From Litorimonas sp947503715 (GTDB taxonomy: Bacteria; Pseudomonadota; Alphaproteobacteria; Caulobacterales; Maricaulaceae), in NCBI RefSeq assembly GCF_050271975.1, contig NZ_CP189850.1:2170001-2234000 (forward strand): a stretch of 64,000 nt of DNA, read 5' to 3'. Numbering within the stretch: the stretch's first letter is position 1; every line of letters begins with the position of its first letter. Under the pieces are notes generated by a model, which did no database searches, was not told where the DNA came from, and saw nothing but the letters and a program-made list of their open reading frames with translations. Positions 52,628 to 62,366 of the stretch are shown in pieces. A program made the translations under genes and the position numbers.

Positions 52628-53784
52628 TGTCCGCCGACGACCTGCAACTCGAGACAAAATTCACCCATATGGGGCGTCCACCCGCAGGATTGGGTACACC
52701 TGTCAGTCACCCTGTTACACGCGCATCCACTCTATTATTTGAGAAAGCCGAAGACCTCTACCGTAGTGATATTCGCGGATATGGACGGCATGGGACTGCG
52801 GTCCATGATGCCCTTGCAGACTTATTCACTGAGCTTGAAGGCGGTGTCGGTTCCCTACTCTATCCATCCGGTGTTGCGGCACTAACGGGGCCGATCTTAA
52901 CGATTGTGAAGCCTGGCGATCATGTCTTGCTAACAGACTCTGCTTACGGGCCAACGCGTTATTTTTGTCAGACATTCCTCAAACGCTACGGCGTAGAGAT
53001 GGAGCTTTATGATCCGCGTATAGGGTCAGGCATTTCAGATCTTATTCGCGAGAATACGAGCCTCATTCTCCTAGAGAGTCCCGGTTCTCTGACCTTCGAA
53101 ATACAAGACCTACCCGCTATTGCGAAATCCGCAAAAGCGAAAGGCGTAGCGACCCTTATCGACAATACGTGGTCAGGTGGAATTACGCTGAACCCGCTTC
53201 AGTTCGGAATAGACATCTCCGTCCACGCCGCCACCAAATATTTTGGTGGTCATAGCGATGTCATGTATGGTGCGGCCGTTTTCGGGGATGAAGGACTATT
53301 CATTCGGGCCAAACTCACAGCCAAACAACTCGGCAATGCGAGTTCACCCGATGATGCCTATCAAATTTTGCGTGGTTTCCGGACCGTCCTGCCACGGTTC
53401 CGGCAATCCGAAGCAACGGCGCTGGCATTGGCGGAATGGTTGATGACCCGCGATGAAATTCAAACCGTTCTGCATCCTGCTGTGACAGATCATCCCGATC
53501 ACGACCTTTGGAAGCGGGACTTTACGGGCGGAGCTTGCTTGTTTGCCTGCGTGTTCAAACCTTTGAACGAGGCTGATGTTCTCAAATTTATTGATAATCT
53601 AAAGCTCTTCGGTATCGGCTATTCCTATGGCGGCTTTGAGAGCCTCGCTATTCATTGCGATCCGCAACTCAAACGCAGTCATGCCGACAGATTGGGAGGC
53701 CCACTCATCCGTTTTGCCTGTGGCCTTGAAGCCATATCAGATCTGAAAGCCGATATAGAACAGTCTCTTGCATCTGTTTTCTAA
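52627..53784 (+). CDS. metC: Cystathionine beta-lyase
   Basis: 385 residues of the Cys/Met metabolism PLP family. TRASTLLFEKAEDL, YGRHGTAVHDALADLFTELEGG, YPSGVAALTGPIL, LLESPGSLTFEIQDLP, and the PLP lysine in HAATKYFGGHSDVMYG near 203. The LESPGS and SYGGFESL blocks resemble cystathionine beta-lyases more than gamma-synthases. Coupled to cysK; its 3' end overlaps the next gene by 17 nt. Confidence 0.9.
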   Translation: MSADDLQLETKFTHMGRPPAGLGTPVSHPVTRASTLLFEKAEDLYRSDIRGYGRHGTAVHDALADLFTELEGGVGSLLYPSGVAALTGPILTIVKPGDHVLLTDSAYGPTRYFCQTFLKRYGVEMELYDPRIGSGISDLIRENTSLILLESPGSLTFEIQDLPAIAKSAKAKGVATLIDNTWSGGITLNPLQFGIDISVHAATKYFGGHSDVMYGAAVFGDEGLFIRAKLTAKQLGNASSPDDAYQILRGFRTVLPRFRQSEATALALAEWLMTRDEIQTVLHPAVTDHPDHDLWKRDFTGGACLFACVFKPLNEADVLKFIDNLKLFGIGYSYGGFESLAIHCDPQLKRSHADRLGGPLIRFACGLEAISDLKADIEQSLASVF

Positions 53785-54970
53785 GATAATTCGTTTCATT
53801 GTCTTTGCCGGGATTCTTTGGGCCGTCATAGTTTTAGGGTCTTGCGCGCCCGCTCGCACAATCCTGCAACAAGCTGACTTATCCCCTGACCCGATTAGAA
53901 CGCAGACAGTAGACCCGCCGAGTGCGCGAGATTTTGAACAGTTTCAAACATTGCTTTTGGGCCCCTATTTGAAACCAACGCGCTTTGAGGTGGTTGAGCG
54001 CGACGTCATCACACCTGACTGGCTTGATAATCGCGCCACAGTCGAGCGCAGAAACTATGCCGTTTCTCACGGGCAAGCCGCTAATCCGTTCGAAATCATT
54101 CTCATTACGCCGAATGATCGACCCAATGCGCCTGTCATTATAACGCAGAATTTTTCAAGCAATCGAAGCGTTGTCGCGCGGGACGGCGAATCCCCACTGC
54201 CCGGTGAAGCCAGAAGCATGGGACCTTTGGGTTCAATTTTCGGTTATTTCTTTGGTCGATACATCGTCGAACACCCCTATGAAAATATTCTGGATAGAGG
54301 TTACGCCGTCGCTGTTATGCATCCGCCCGATTATGTTCCGGACCGCAAGGCGGCAGGTGTCGAAAGATTAAAATCTATTTTTCCGGATGCCGGAGAGAGC
54401 CGTCCGGGCGCACTCACGGTTTGGGCTTCACTTACAATTGCACTCGCGGATGAATTGAAAGCTGACGTCCCTGAGCGTTCCATCATTGCCTATGGTCATT
54501 CCAGATATGGTAAGACGGCCCTTATCGCGGCAGCGCTCAGCGATAATATTGACTCCGCCGTCTCGCATCAATCCGGCACCGTTGGGGCTTCCATCATGCG
54601 AGACAAGACCGGAGAGAGCCTCAAGGATATCGTCACTAGCTACCCCCAATGGGTCACACCGCTCGCCTCGGACTATACAGATGATTATCGAAGTCTGCCT
54701 GTCGATGCACCCGCCCTGCTCGCTGCAATCGCTCCCAAACCCATCCTTCTCGGCAACGCCCGACGTGACGTCTGGTCTGATCCCGAAGGCGCTTACCGCG
54801 CTGCAAAGATTGCCGCGCCAGTTTGGGGCGCAGATAGTTTTACGGCTGAAAGGTTAGACGACTTTCAACCTGCTGACGATATCGCTTTCTGGATCAGGCC
54901 CGGAACACATGGAGTCGTCAAAGAGGACTGGCCAGCCTTCCTCGATTTCCTCGACGCACATTTTAAGTGA
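53768..54970 (+). CDS. CE15-like alpha/beta-hydrolase lipoprotein
   Basis: 400 residues. An N-terminal hydrophobic stretch ends in the lipobox VLGSC near residue 26. The nucleophile elbow YGHSRYGKTALIAAAL near 241-256 resembles the Ser-Arg-x-Gly-Lys elbow of glucuronoyl esterases (CE15) and related acetyl esterases. The acidic region RRDVWSDPEGAYRAA and HGVVKEDWPAF with a candidate catalytic His follow. Could act on plant or algal polysaccharide esters, but the substrate is unproven. Confidence 0.75.
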   Translation: MHLFSKIIRFIVFAGILWAVIVLGSCAPARTILQQADLSPDPIRTQTVDPPSARDFEQFQTLLLGPYLKPTRFEVVERDVITPDWLDNRATVERRNYAVSHGQAANPFEIILITPNDRPNAPVIITQNFSSNRSVVARDGESPLPGEARSMGPLGSIFGYFFGRYIVEHPYENILDRGYAVAVMHPPDYVPDRKAAGVERLKSIFPDAGESRPGALTVWASLTIALADELKADVPERSIIAYGHSRYGKTALIAAALSDNIDSAVSHQSGTVGASIMRDKTGESLKDIVTSYPQWVTPLASDYTDDYRSLPVDAPALLAAIAPKPILLGNARRDVWSDPEGAYRAAKIAAPVWGADSFTAERLDDFQPADDIAFWIRPGTHGVVKEDWPAFLDFLDAHFK

Positions 54971-54976
54971 AAACGC

Positions 54977-55005
54977 GCGGGTTAGGCTGGTTGGCGATAA
55001 CCCGC
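54977..55005. other. Hairpin between the esterase and tRNA-Arg
   Basis: GCGGGTTA and TAACCCGC form a perfect 8-bp stem with a 13-nt loop. On the minus strand GCGCGTTTT follows, so it could end the tRNA-Arg transcript as well as the esterase one; there is no good T run on the plus strand. Confidence 0.4.
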
Positions 55006-55015
55006 AGATAAAGAA

Positions 55016-55092
55016 TGGCAGACCCAGTAGGACTCGAACCTACAACCTGCCGCTTAGAAGGCGGCTGCTCTATCCAGTTGAGCTATAGGTCC
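55016..55092 (-). tRNA. tRNA-Arg (anticodon UCU)
   Basis: 77-nt cloverleaf read on the minus strand. The D arm has AGCTCAACTGGATAGAGC, the anticodon stem GCCGC/GCGGC holds the loop CTTCTAA (anticodon TCT), the T arm is GTAGGTTCGAGTCCTAC, and CCA is encoded. Confidence 0.96.
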
Positions 55093-55104
55093 CCGAAATG
55101 GACG

Positions 55105-55410
55105 TTAATGCGTCCAGGGTAATTTGCGGTCATAATCGAAATTTTCCGAATAGGACCGTGGAATGCGTTTTGACTTTGGTCGGTCAATGACACGATGCGG
55201 AATATTGTTGGCCTTGGCATAAGCCACAGCATCTTCCAGCGTATCGAACGGCATTTTAATTTGTTCGCGCGTATCAACATTACGGGTGTTCCCCGTCAAT
55301 GGATCAATCACACTGCGTTCCGTCGATTGATACTCAAGATACCATTTTTCGGAATTCGCACGACCAGAGGTCATGGCAGAGGGTTGAGCTTTTGATATCT
55401 TTGCAAACAT
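55105..55410 (-). CDS. Complex I accessory subunit, NDUFS4 family
   Basis: 101 residues similar to the 18-kDa (AQDQ/NDUFS4) subunit of mitochondrial complex I: AMTSGRANSEKWYLEYQS, FDTLEDAVAYAKANNI and RSYSENFDYDRKLPWTH. The subunit is found in alphaproteobacterial NADH:quinone oxidoreductase. It supports assignment to this class. The nuo operon is not in the window. Confidence 0.93.
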   Translation of the reverse strand: MFAKISKAQPSAMTSGRANSEKWYLEYQSTERSVIDPLTGNTRNVDTREQIKMPFDTLEDAVAYAKANNIPHRVIDRPKSKRIPRSYSENFDYDRKLPWTH

Positions 55411-55457
55411 GAAAACGCGATAGCGCCACGCCTCGCTCTGGTCAATGCAGTGTTGCG

Positions 55458-57416
55458 TTAGATATCGCGGTGAAAGGCAGAATTCAGACGCGCTTTCACA
55501 TCAGCAAGAGTTGATGTCGTTTGCTGCGGCGACCTCTGTCCAGCTTGCGCCATGAGCTTTTCGCGAGCTTGCGCCGCGAGCGTCCCAGTCTGAGGTGCGG
55601 GCTGATGAGGCCTTTGCGCAGGGGCTCGGTCAGCGTTACGACGACGCAGGGCTGCACGGGTGTCCTGTACACTCGGCGTGACAGGCGCTGACGTCTGCTG
55701 CGGCTTTCCATCCGGGTGCAGACTGCGCGCCCGCCAACGGTTGAAAACTTGTTCCATCATTTGCGGTGTCGCATGATCACGCTGCCACAGTTCTGTAAAT
55801 TGTGCACTGGAACTATGCGGTCGATATTCAGCCGGCAGATTATCCAGAATGACCCGCATGGGAAGATTGACGGATTCACCGAAAACCATAGTTTCCGCCG
55901 TACCGAGTGACGGCAGGAAAGAGAGCAGTTCCGCTGCGCCGTCCGGCACTGCTGCGCGAACGAAATTTTGATCCAATTCATTTGATAACCGCATAGAGAA
56001 GATCGTCGAGCATTGCGACAGTGTGGAGGGCTCCAATTCGGACGGACGCTGCGAAACAATGGCGAGAGACACTCCATATTTCCTACCCTCTTTCGCGATT
56101 CGCGAAATAATCCGGCGCGTGGAATGGAATCCAAGATTCCGGTCACGGGGAATATATCTATGCGCTTCTTCACACACCAGAAGTATGGGTAACTTCCGTT
56201 CCGACCACGTCGCAAGTTCGAAAGCGAGACGGCTGACAACGGAGACGACAATATTTAGGGCCTCCGAAGGAATACCAGAAAAATCGAGGCAAGAAATCGG
56301 TTTGTTATTCACGGGGAGACGGAAAATACGGCCCACGATATCTTCAATCGGACGCGGAGAGGCTTGGTTCTTGAAAATGAACGCATAGCGCGGATCGGAT
56401 GTTAAGGTCGCAATACGGCGCTTTAAGCGCTTATAGGGCGCTAGATTTGAAGCATTCTCGAGCTTGCCCATGGCATGATCGACAAGCTTAGCAACATCAC
56501 GAATGCGGTAGGGCACAGGACTATCCAGAGAGATATGTGTGGCGCGTTGGAGCTCGCCCTCGATATCATCCAATTTAAGTTGGGTGCTGACGTCACCGCG
56601 TTTAAGCGAGCGGTCATAAAGCTGTTTCGCGCGGAGGATAACATCATGCAGGATTTCCTGCTCTTCCCGTGCTTGATCCTCAATATCTGAGCAGAGAAGC
56701 TCACAGGTCTCGACAAAATCAAAAATCCAAATCGGCAGATCGAGGGACTCATTATCGATCACCTCCGCCCGATCTCCAAAACTCTTGGAATATTCATTAT
56801 GCGGGTCGAAAAGAACGACATGACCCTGCGGGTTCGCATTCAGAATAGCCTGCAGAACTAAGGCCACAGTACAGGATTTACCGGAGCCCGTAGAACCAAG
56901 AATAGCAAAATGTTTGGACAGCAAATCATCCACGCGCACCTTCGCGACAATAGAATTGTCCTGCTGCAATCGCCCGACTTCGATACAGGCTTCGTTCTCC
57001 CGGTTGAAAATCATCGTCAATTCGTCGGGCGACATGTTATAAACCGCCTCACCCAAAACAGGGAAAGACCGGACACCCCGGAAGAATTTTGTCTCGCGCG
57101 TTGTCTCATTGGTCGTGATTTCACCCATAATATTGAGCATGGCGAGGCAACCATCACTCATGCCCTCATCATCATCTCCGCCAATTTTGAGAGAGCCGAC
57201 CATGGCCACAACGATAGATTTGCTCGTCACAATTTTTAGAATCGTACCGATCTGGGCAAGGTTCAGCTGATTATTCCGAATCACAGATTTATTGATGGAG
57301 ATAACAGCACTACTGGAGCCAACCGTCCGAATGCGCCCGATCTCAACCTGTTTAAACGGAGTTTTTTTCCCCATCGGTGCGTTCTGAACCGAATTACGCG
57401 CAGTTTGCATAGCCAT
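55458..57416 (-). CDS. HerA/VirB4-type ATPase (DUF87)
   Basis: 652 residues. An N-terminal beta-rich HAS-barrel (about 20-150) precedes the ATPase core with Walker A ILGSTGSGKSCTVALVL near 172-188, FDPHNEYSKSFG, the Walker B region LLVCEEAHRYIP, and the SQRPSELEPSTLSQCSTIF sensor. The C-terminal ~100 residues are Gln/Pro/Arg-rich and disordered. No NurA nuclease partner is adjacent, so this is the stand-alone bacterial form of uncertain function (DNA translocation is expected). Confidence 0.85.
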   Translation of the reverse strand: MAMQTARNSVQNAPMGKKTPFKQVEIGRIRTVGSSSAVISINKSVIRNNQLNLAQIGTILKIVTSKSIVVAMVGSLKIGGDDDEGMSDGCLAMLNIMGEITTNETTRETKFFRGVRSFPVLGEAVYNMSPDELTMIFNRENEACIEVGRLQQDNSIVAKVRVDDLLSKHFAILGSTGSGKSCTVALVLQAILNANPQGHVVLFDPHNEYSKSFGDRAEVIDNESLDLPIWIFDFVETCELLCSDIEDQAREEQEILHDVILRAKQLYDRSLKRGDVSTQLKLDDIEGELQRATHISLDSPVPYRIRDVAKLVDHAMGKLENASNLAPYKRLKRRIATLTSDPRYAFIFKNQASPRPIEDIVGRIFRLPVNNKPISCLDFSGIPSEALNIVVSVVSRLAFELATWSERKLPILLVCEEAHRYIPRDRNLGFHSTRRIISRIAKEGRKYGVSLAIVSQRPSELEPSTLSQCSTIFSMRLSNELDQNFVRAAVPDGAAELLSFLPSLGTAETMVFGESVNLPMRVILDNLPAEYRPHSSSAQFTELWQRDHATPQMMEQVFNRWRARSLHPDGKPQQTSAPVTPSVQDTRAALRRRNADRAPAQRPHQPAPQTGTLAAQAREKLMAQAGQRSPQQTTSTLADVKARLNSAFHRDI

Positions 57417-57501
57417 CTTTCCCTAAGCCCCAGGAAGAGACTAGCAGAAAGGGCTTATCAAAGCCTTACGGCGTCTTGCGCCAATATAAGGTGAAGATCC
57501 G

Positions 57502-57578
57502 TGGTCGGGGCGGCAAGATTCGAACTTGCGACCCCCTGTTCCCAAAACAGGTGCGCTACCAGGCTGCGCTACGCCCCG
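57502..57578 (-). tRNA. tRNA-Pro (anticodon UGG)
   Basis: 77-nt cloverleaf on the minus strand: acceptor CGGGGCG with CGCCCCG, discriminator A, encoded CCA; anticodon stem CCTGT/ACAGG around TTTGGGA; T loop TTCGAAT. Confidence 0.97.
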
Positions 57579-57640
57579 AACACGGTGGAGCGCTACTTAC
57601 CCCGACTGGAATAAAAGGCAAGTGCCAATACGGGTTAAAT

Positions 57641-58111
57641 TCAGTTGTCGAAGAAAGGATGTTCGATTGTATCGCCGGGCCGGATGCCGCGGGCCTTGGA
57701 CTCTCCGCCCTTGAGCTCAACGACTGCGGCAATAACAGCCTCTGAGGAGGCGCTACGCAGTGTATAGGGCTGATGAGAGTGTTCGATTTTCAAAATTTTA
57801 CCATTGGATCGCACGAAAAGGATATCCAGCGGAATGGATGTGTTCTTCATCCAGATCGTCGCCACTTTCGGCTCATCGAATTCGAAAATCATGCCTGTAT
57901 CCGCGTCCATTGATTCGCGGAACATCATACCTCGCGCCTGTTGATCCAGCGTTTTGGCTTCTTCGACCTGGAAATTATGCTCTCCATCCGCCGTCACAAT
58001 GGTCAGCGGTTGCGGTTCGCCAAAATCAACAACATCATTTTTAGAGGTCTGGGCAAAGGCAGTCCCTGCAATAAACATCAGACCGAGTGTAAATGTAGCA
58101 ATACGTTTCAT
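57641..58111 (-). CDS. DUF192 secreted protein
   Basis: 156 residues with a signal peptide ending AFAQ (about residue 21). DUF192 signatures are GMMFRESMDADTGMIFEF, WMKNTSIPLDILFV and the end ELKGGESKARGIRPGD. A periplasmic protein of unknown function. It lies between tRNA-Pro and tRNA-Glu. Confidence 0.9.
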   Translation of the reverse strand: MKRIATFTLGLMFIAGTAFAQTSKNDVVDFGEPQPLTIVTADGEHNFQVEEAKTLDQQARGMMFRESMDADTGMIFEFDEPKVATIWMKNTSIPLDILFVRSNGKILKIEHSHQPYTLRSASSEAVIAAVVELKGGESKARGIRPGDTIEHPFFDN

Positions 58112-58190
58112 GTGGCTGACATACAGCCCTGCGGGGCAGGATGTAAATCTGAAATGCAGGAGAAAACACTGACAGCGGGAAAAAACTGAT

Positions 58191-58265
58191 TGGCAGTCCC
58201 TAGGGGAATCGAACCCCTCTTTCCAGGTTGAAAACCTGGCGTCCTAACCGATAGACGAAGGGACC
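58191..58265 (-). tRNA. tRNA-Glu (anticodon UUC)
   Basis: 75-nt cloverleaf on the minus strand: acceptor GGTCCCT with AGGGACT, anticodon stem CCAGG/CCTGG around TTTTCAA (anticodon TTC), T arm with TTCGATT, encoded CCA. Confidence 0.97.
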
Positions 58266-58341
58266 GCATCAGTCAGTGTGGAGCGCGATATAGAGGCGGG
58301 TTTCAAACCTTGCAAGAGGCTTTTTACGCAAAAATACCACC

Positions 58342-60114
58342 TTATGCAGGTGCGAGGTCCATAAGATTGAAATCAATGGAGGTCCGGCCCTGCCAAACAT
58401 TGGTTTTGAGGCGGCCAATCGCGTGGAAGCGCTGTTCCCCTGCCATAAGGAGGGCTTCATCCAATCCAGATTCGCCCGCTCGGAAGCAAATACCTTTTAG
58501 GTTGCCGCCATCTTGGTCGCTCAATGTAAACCGCACATGGTCACCCTTCGTGCGTTGCGCATAAGTTACGGAGAGATCCGCAAAAGCAAAAACGGGTTGT
58601 GGATTTCCTGCGCCATATGGTCCGACGGAGTCTATGACCCTCATGAGGTCATCTGTCAGGCTGGATGGACTGAGAACGTAATCAACTTTGCTCGACTCGT
58701 TTTCGAGGGCTGTTGTGACGTCTTCCGCAAGGCGTTCACAAATGAAGGTTCGAAATGCGTCAATCTGATCAGGGTCGGCACTCAGACCGCCAGCCATGGC
58801 GTGGCCGCCACCCGAGAGGAGTAAGCCCGCCTCTTCCGCCGCTGATATAGCCCGGCCCAAATCCACTCCATTGATAGAGCGTCCCGACCCTTTCGCGATA
58901 GGCTCCGCTGCATCGCGGTCAATACCGATAACAATTGCGGGTTTCCGGAATCGGTCTTTCAATCGTCCAGCCACGATACCTATAATACCCGGGTGCCAGT
59001 CTTCCATGGCAACAATGATGACGGGCTCTTCGGATTGTGCTTGTGCGGCTTCTAATGCTTCTTCCAGAATCCGGTCCTGCATCTGGCGACGTTTCAAGTT
59101 CACGCGGTCCAACTCTGCAGCATAGCCATAGGCCTGTTGCGAATCCTCCGTTGAGAGCAGACGCGCCCCCATCTCTGCGCTGCCAATCCGTCCCCCCGCA
59201 TTAATCCGAGGGCCGAGAACAAATCCGGCATGATAAGTTGTGTAAGGCGGATAGGCACTTGAGACATCCGCTAATGCCTGAACGCCTATGTTTTCATTAG
59301 ACGATAAGACCTTAAGCCCCTGCCGGACAAAGGCCCGGTTTACGCCGCGTAGGGGCACGACATCGCACACTGTTCCTAACGCGGTGAGTCCTAGCAAACT
59401 CTTTAAATCAACGGTGTTCGTTAGATCTCTAGCCCGGGCTTCACGATGTAGTGCGACAAGCAACATAAAGGTTACGCCCGCTGCCGCCAGATGCCCCTGT
59501 TCAGATGTGTCATCCATCCGGTTCGGATTAACGAGTGCGAGTGCGGGTGGGGGCACCTCCCCCATCTGATGATGATCGACAACGATCACGGGCAACTCTA
59601 TCGCGTCCGCATATTCCAATGCTGAATGCGCCGCCGCCCCGCAATCGAGTGTAATGACGAGGTCCACACCTTCGGCTTTTAATTGGCCAAATGCCGCTTC
59701 TGACGGACCGTAGCCTTCCTTCACACGGTCAGGAACGTAGAGGCCGAATTCATAGCCAAGTCCCCTGCCCCAACGGATGAGCTGTGCCGCCGACGTTCCA
59801 CCGTCCACGTCATAATCAGAGAAAAGTGAAATCCGTTTGCCAGCGATGATGTGATCGAGAATTAGGCCTGCCGCTTTGTCCGCATCCTTCAAAGAAGATG
59901 GATCAGGAAGGCTGTTCCGCAATGTCGGCATGAGGAAATTGGCTGTCTCTGACAGCGCAACATCACGCCCCAACAGTAAGGCGGATTGCAAAAGCGGCAG
60001 CCCTGACTCTGTGCTATATTCCTCAAGTGCCGAAGGGTCATGCCGCAGACGCCAACGGCGTCCACGAATTGAAGATGTCACGCCAAGGCAGTCCGGGAAA
60101 TCTGCCTCTGACAT
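58342..60114 (-). CDS. recJ: Single-stranded-DNA-specific exonuclease RecJ
   Basis: 5'-3' exonuclease of recombination and mismatch repair. 590 residues from the ATG at 60114 (a GTG directly before it overlaps the glpX stop). DHH phosphoesterase motifs: FSDYDVDGGTSAAQLI near 98-113, VITLDCGAAAH, VVDHHQMGE near 180, and the DHHA1 domain with LLSGGGHAMAGGLS. The OB-fold C-terminal part follows. Coupled to glpX. Confidence 0.96.
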   Translation of the reverse strand: MSEADFPDCLGVTSSIRGRRWRLRHDPSALEEYSTESGLPLLQSALLLGRDVALSETANFLMPTLRNSLPDPSSLKDADKAAGLILDHIIAGKRISLFSDYDVDGGTSAAQLIRWGRGLGYEFGLYVPDRVKEGYGPSEAAFGQLKAEGVDLVITLDCGAAAHSALEYADAIELPVIVVDHHQMGEVPPPALALVNPNRMDDTSEQGHLAAAGVTFMLLVALHREARARDLTNTVDLKSLLGLTALGTVCDVVPLRGVNRAFVRQGLKVLSSNENIGVQALADVSSAYPPYTTYHAGFVLGPRINAGGRIGSAEMGARLLSTEDSQQAYGYAAELDRVNLKRRQMQDRILEEALEAAQAQSEEPVIIVAMEDWHPGIIGIVAGRLKDRFRKPAIVIGIDRDAAEPIAKGSGRSINGVDLGRAISAAEEAGLLLSGGGHAMAGGLSADPDQIDAFRTFICERLAEDVTTALENESSKVDYVLSPSSLTDDLMRVIDSVGPYGAGNPQPVFAFADLSVTYAQRTKGDHVRFTLSDQDGGNLKGICFRAGESGLDEALLMAGEQRFHAIGRLKTNVWQGRTSIDFNLMDLAPA

Positions 60115-60116
60115 CA

Positions 60117-61073
60117 CTAAGCGACGGGGCGCACAGAACGCAGTTTTTGAACGGAGCCGTCAACAGAGTTCATGATAAGCGTATGAGAGTGAACCTTGTC
60201 ACCGATAAATTTCACGCCGTCGAGAAGCGACCCTTGCGTAACTCCCGTCGCAGAAAAAATCGTCGGGCCGGAAGCGAGGCCTTTGAGATCGTAGATCGTA
60301 TCAAGATTATCAATCCCGACGCGGCGGGCGCGGCTGACTTCATCATCATTCCGGAATGTCAAACGGCCCAGCATCTGGCCACCAATACAGCGTAACGCTG
60401 CCGCCGCGAGAACACCTTCCGGTGCGCCGCCACTGCCGACATACATGTCGATCTGCGTATCGGGATCCGTCGTCGCAATCACGCCTTGGACATCGCCGTC
60501 TGTGATGAGGCTGACAGCGGCATCAATATCGCGCAGGGAATCGATGATCTTGCCATGCCGTGCACGGTCCAAAACACAGACCGTGATCTGGTTCGGTTTA
60601 ACGCCTTTGGCCTTGGCGAGTTTTTTGACATTGTCAGCGGCGGACGCATCAATATCTAATATGCCCGCCGGATAGCCCGGCCCGCAGGCGATCTTGTCCA
60701 TATAGGTGTCCGGCGCGTAGAGGAGCCCGCCCTTTGGCGCAAAAGCCATGACAGCCAAGGCATTGGCCATAGCCTTGGCGGTTAGAGTCGTACCTTCCAG
60801 TGGATCAAGCGCGATGTCGATTTCAGGGCCTTTGCCCTTGCCGACTTCCTCGCCAATATAGAGCATGGGCGCTTCGTCGCGCTCGCCCTCACCAATCACA
60901 ATTCGACCGCGAATATCCATATTATTCAGGGCCTTGCGCATTGCGTCTACCGCAGCCTGATCCGCAGCTTTCTCGTCACCTCGCCCAACAAGCGCTGTCG
61001 CCGCAATCGCAGCTTTTTCCGTGACCAATGCCGCCTGCAGCGCGAGCGCTGCGTTAAAACCAATTTTACTCAT
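60117..61073 (-). CDS. glpX: Fructose-1,6-bisphosphatase class II
   Basis: Gluconeogenic phosphatase. 318 residues from the ATG at 61073; an ATG at 61094 lacks a ribosome-binding site. Blocks: ALVGRGDEKAADQAAVDAM, VIGEGERDEAPML, ALDPLEGTTLTA (metal-binding), and GSGGAPEGVLAAAALR. Adjacent to recJ, the usual alphaproteobacterial pair; the homoserine dehydrogenase gene that often precedes it is missing, with only a 75-nt gap to the aminotransferase. Confidence 0.95.
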   Translation of the reverse strand: MSKIGFNAALALQAALVTEKAAIAATALVGRGDEKAADQAAVDAMRKALNNMDIRGRIVIGEGERDEAPMLYIGEEVGKGKGPEIDIALDPLEGTTLTAKAMANALAVMAFAPKGGLLYAPDTYMDKIACGPGYPAGILDIDASAADNVKKLAKAKGVKPNQITVCVLDRARHGKIIDSLRDIDAAVSLITDGDVQGVIATTDPDTQIDMYVGSGGAPEGVLAAAALRCIGGQMLGRLTFRNDDEVSRARRVGIDNLDTIYDLKGLASGPTIFSATGVTQGSLLDGVKFIGDKVHSHTLIMNSVDGSVQKLRSVRPVA

Positions 61074-61148
61074 TCGAGGACCCCATTCAGTCAATATTTT
61101 GAGCCTGCCGTTAACATGCCGGATAATAAAAGTACGATTATTCTAAGT

Positions 61149-62366
61149 CTATTCTGCGGCGAGGATATCAGTTGAAGCCAACAGACTTTTGATATTCCGA
61201 GCCGCCTGTCTAATGCGTTGCTCATTTTCGACGAGTGCAATCCGAACATAGCCTTCACCATGCTCGCCAAATCCGTTTCCGGGTGAGACCGCTACATTCG
61301 CTTTTTCCATCAGCATTTTACAGAATTCGACAGAGCCAAGATGCGCGAATTTTGACGGAAGTGGTGCCCAGGCAAACATGGAGGCTTCCGGCACCGGAAT
61401 ATCCCATCCCGCACGGCCAAAACTGTCAACAAGGACATCACGGCGGGCTTTATAGATATCGCGCGCATCCTGCACGACATCCTGCGGACCATCTAAGGCG
61501 GCGCAAGTGGCGACTTGAATGGGTGTAAAAGCCCCGTAATCCAGATAAGATTTCACACGGGTTAAGGCCGCAATAAGGCGACGGTTTCCAACAGCAAAGC
61601 CCATGCGCCAACCTGCCATAGAATAGGTCTTGGACATAGAAATTGTCTCAATACACATGATGTCCTCGGGGTCGACGACTTCGAATATGGACGGCGGTGG
61701 ATCGCTGAAATAGATTTCGGAGTAGGCGAGATCTGACAGGATAATGATATCATGTGCCTTTGCAATCGCGACGATCTCATCGTAGAAAGTCTTATCCGCG
61801 ACCATCCCCGTTGGGTTGGACGGGAAGCAGACGACAATCGCCATGGGCGGCTTGTCTGCTTTTGCGAGCGCGTCTTTCACGCCGACCAAATATTCCTCCG
61901 CCGTAATGGCAGGAATGCCCTGAATTTTTGCCCCTGCAATGATGAAACCGTAAGCATGTAGCGGATAGGACGGATCGGGGGCATAAATCACGTCACCCGG
62001 TGCCGTGATGGCTTGCGCGAGGTTTGCGAACCCTTCCTTCGAGCCAATCGTGGCAATAATTTGATCTTCCGGATCAAGTTCAACATCGAACCGACGCGCG
62101 TAATAACGGGAGCAAGCTTGACGCAAGCCCTTGATACCCCGTGAGGCAGAATAGCCGGTCACGCGCGGTTTTTGCACCGTCTCAATGAGCTTATCGATCA
62201 CATGTTTAGGTGTGGGCAGATCGGGATTGCCAAAACCAAAGTCGATAATATCCTGACCCTCAGCGCGAAGCTGCGCTTTCAGCTTATTGACCTCGGCAAA
62301 AACATAAGGTGGCAGGCGTTGAATGCGGTAGAATTCGTCCGTTGGAATGTCCGGATTGGTTTGCAT
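61149..62366 (-). CDS. Class I/II aminotransferase (AlaC / LL-DAP aminotransferase-like)
   Basis: 405 residues of PLP fold-type I: FGFGNPDLPTPKHV, IGSKEGFANLAQA, CFPSNPTGMVADK, LSDLAYSEIYF and the PLP lysine in SMSKTYSMAGWRMGFAVG near 245. Close relatives are annotated as alanine or LL-diaminopimelate aminotransferases. The substrate is not fixed by sequence. Its ATG overlaps the lipoprotein stop (TGATG). Confidence 0.88.
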   Translation of the reverse strand: MQTNPDIPTDEFYRIQRLPPYVFAEVNKLKAQLRAEGQDIIDFGFGNPDLPTPKHVIDKLIETVQKPRVTGYSASRGIKGLRQACSRYYARRFDVELDPEDQIIATIGSKEGFANLAQAITAPGDVIYAPDPSYPLHAYGFIIAGAKIQGIPAITAEEYLVGVKDALAKADKPPMAIVVCFPSNPTGMVADKTFYDEIVAIAKAHDIIILSDLAYSEIYFSDPPPSIFEVVDPEDIMCIETISMSKTYSMAGWRMGFAVGNRRLIAALTRVKSYLDYGAFTPIQVATCAALDGPQDVVQDARDIYKARRDVLVDSFGRAGWDIPVPEASMFAWAPLPSKFAHLGSVEFCKMLMEKANVAVSPGNGFGEHGEGYVRIALVENEQRIRQAARNIKSLLASTDILAAE

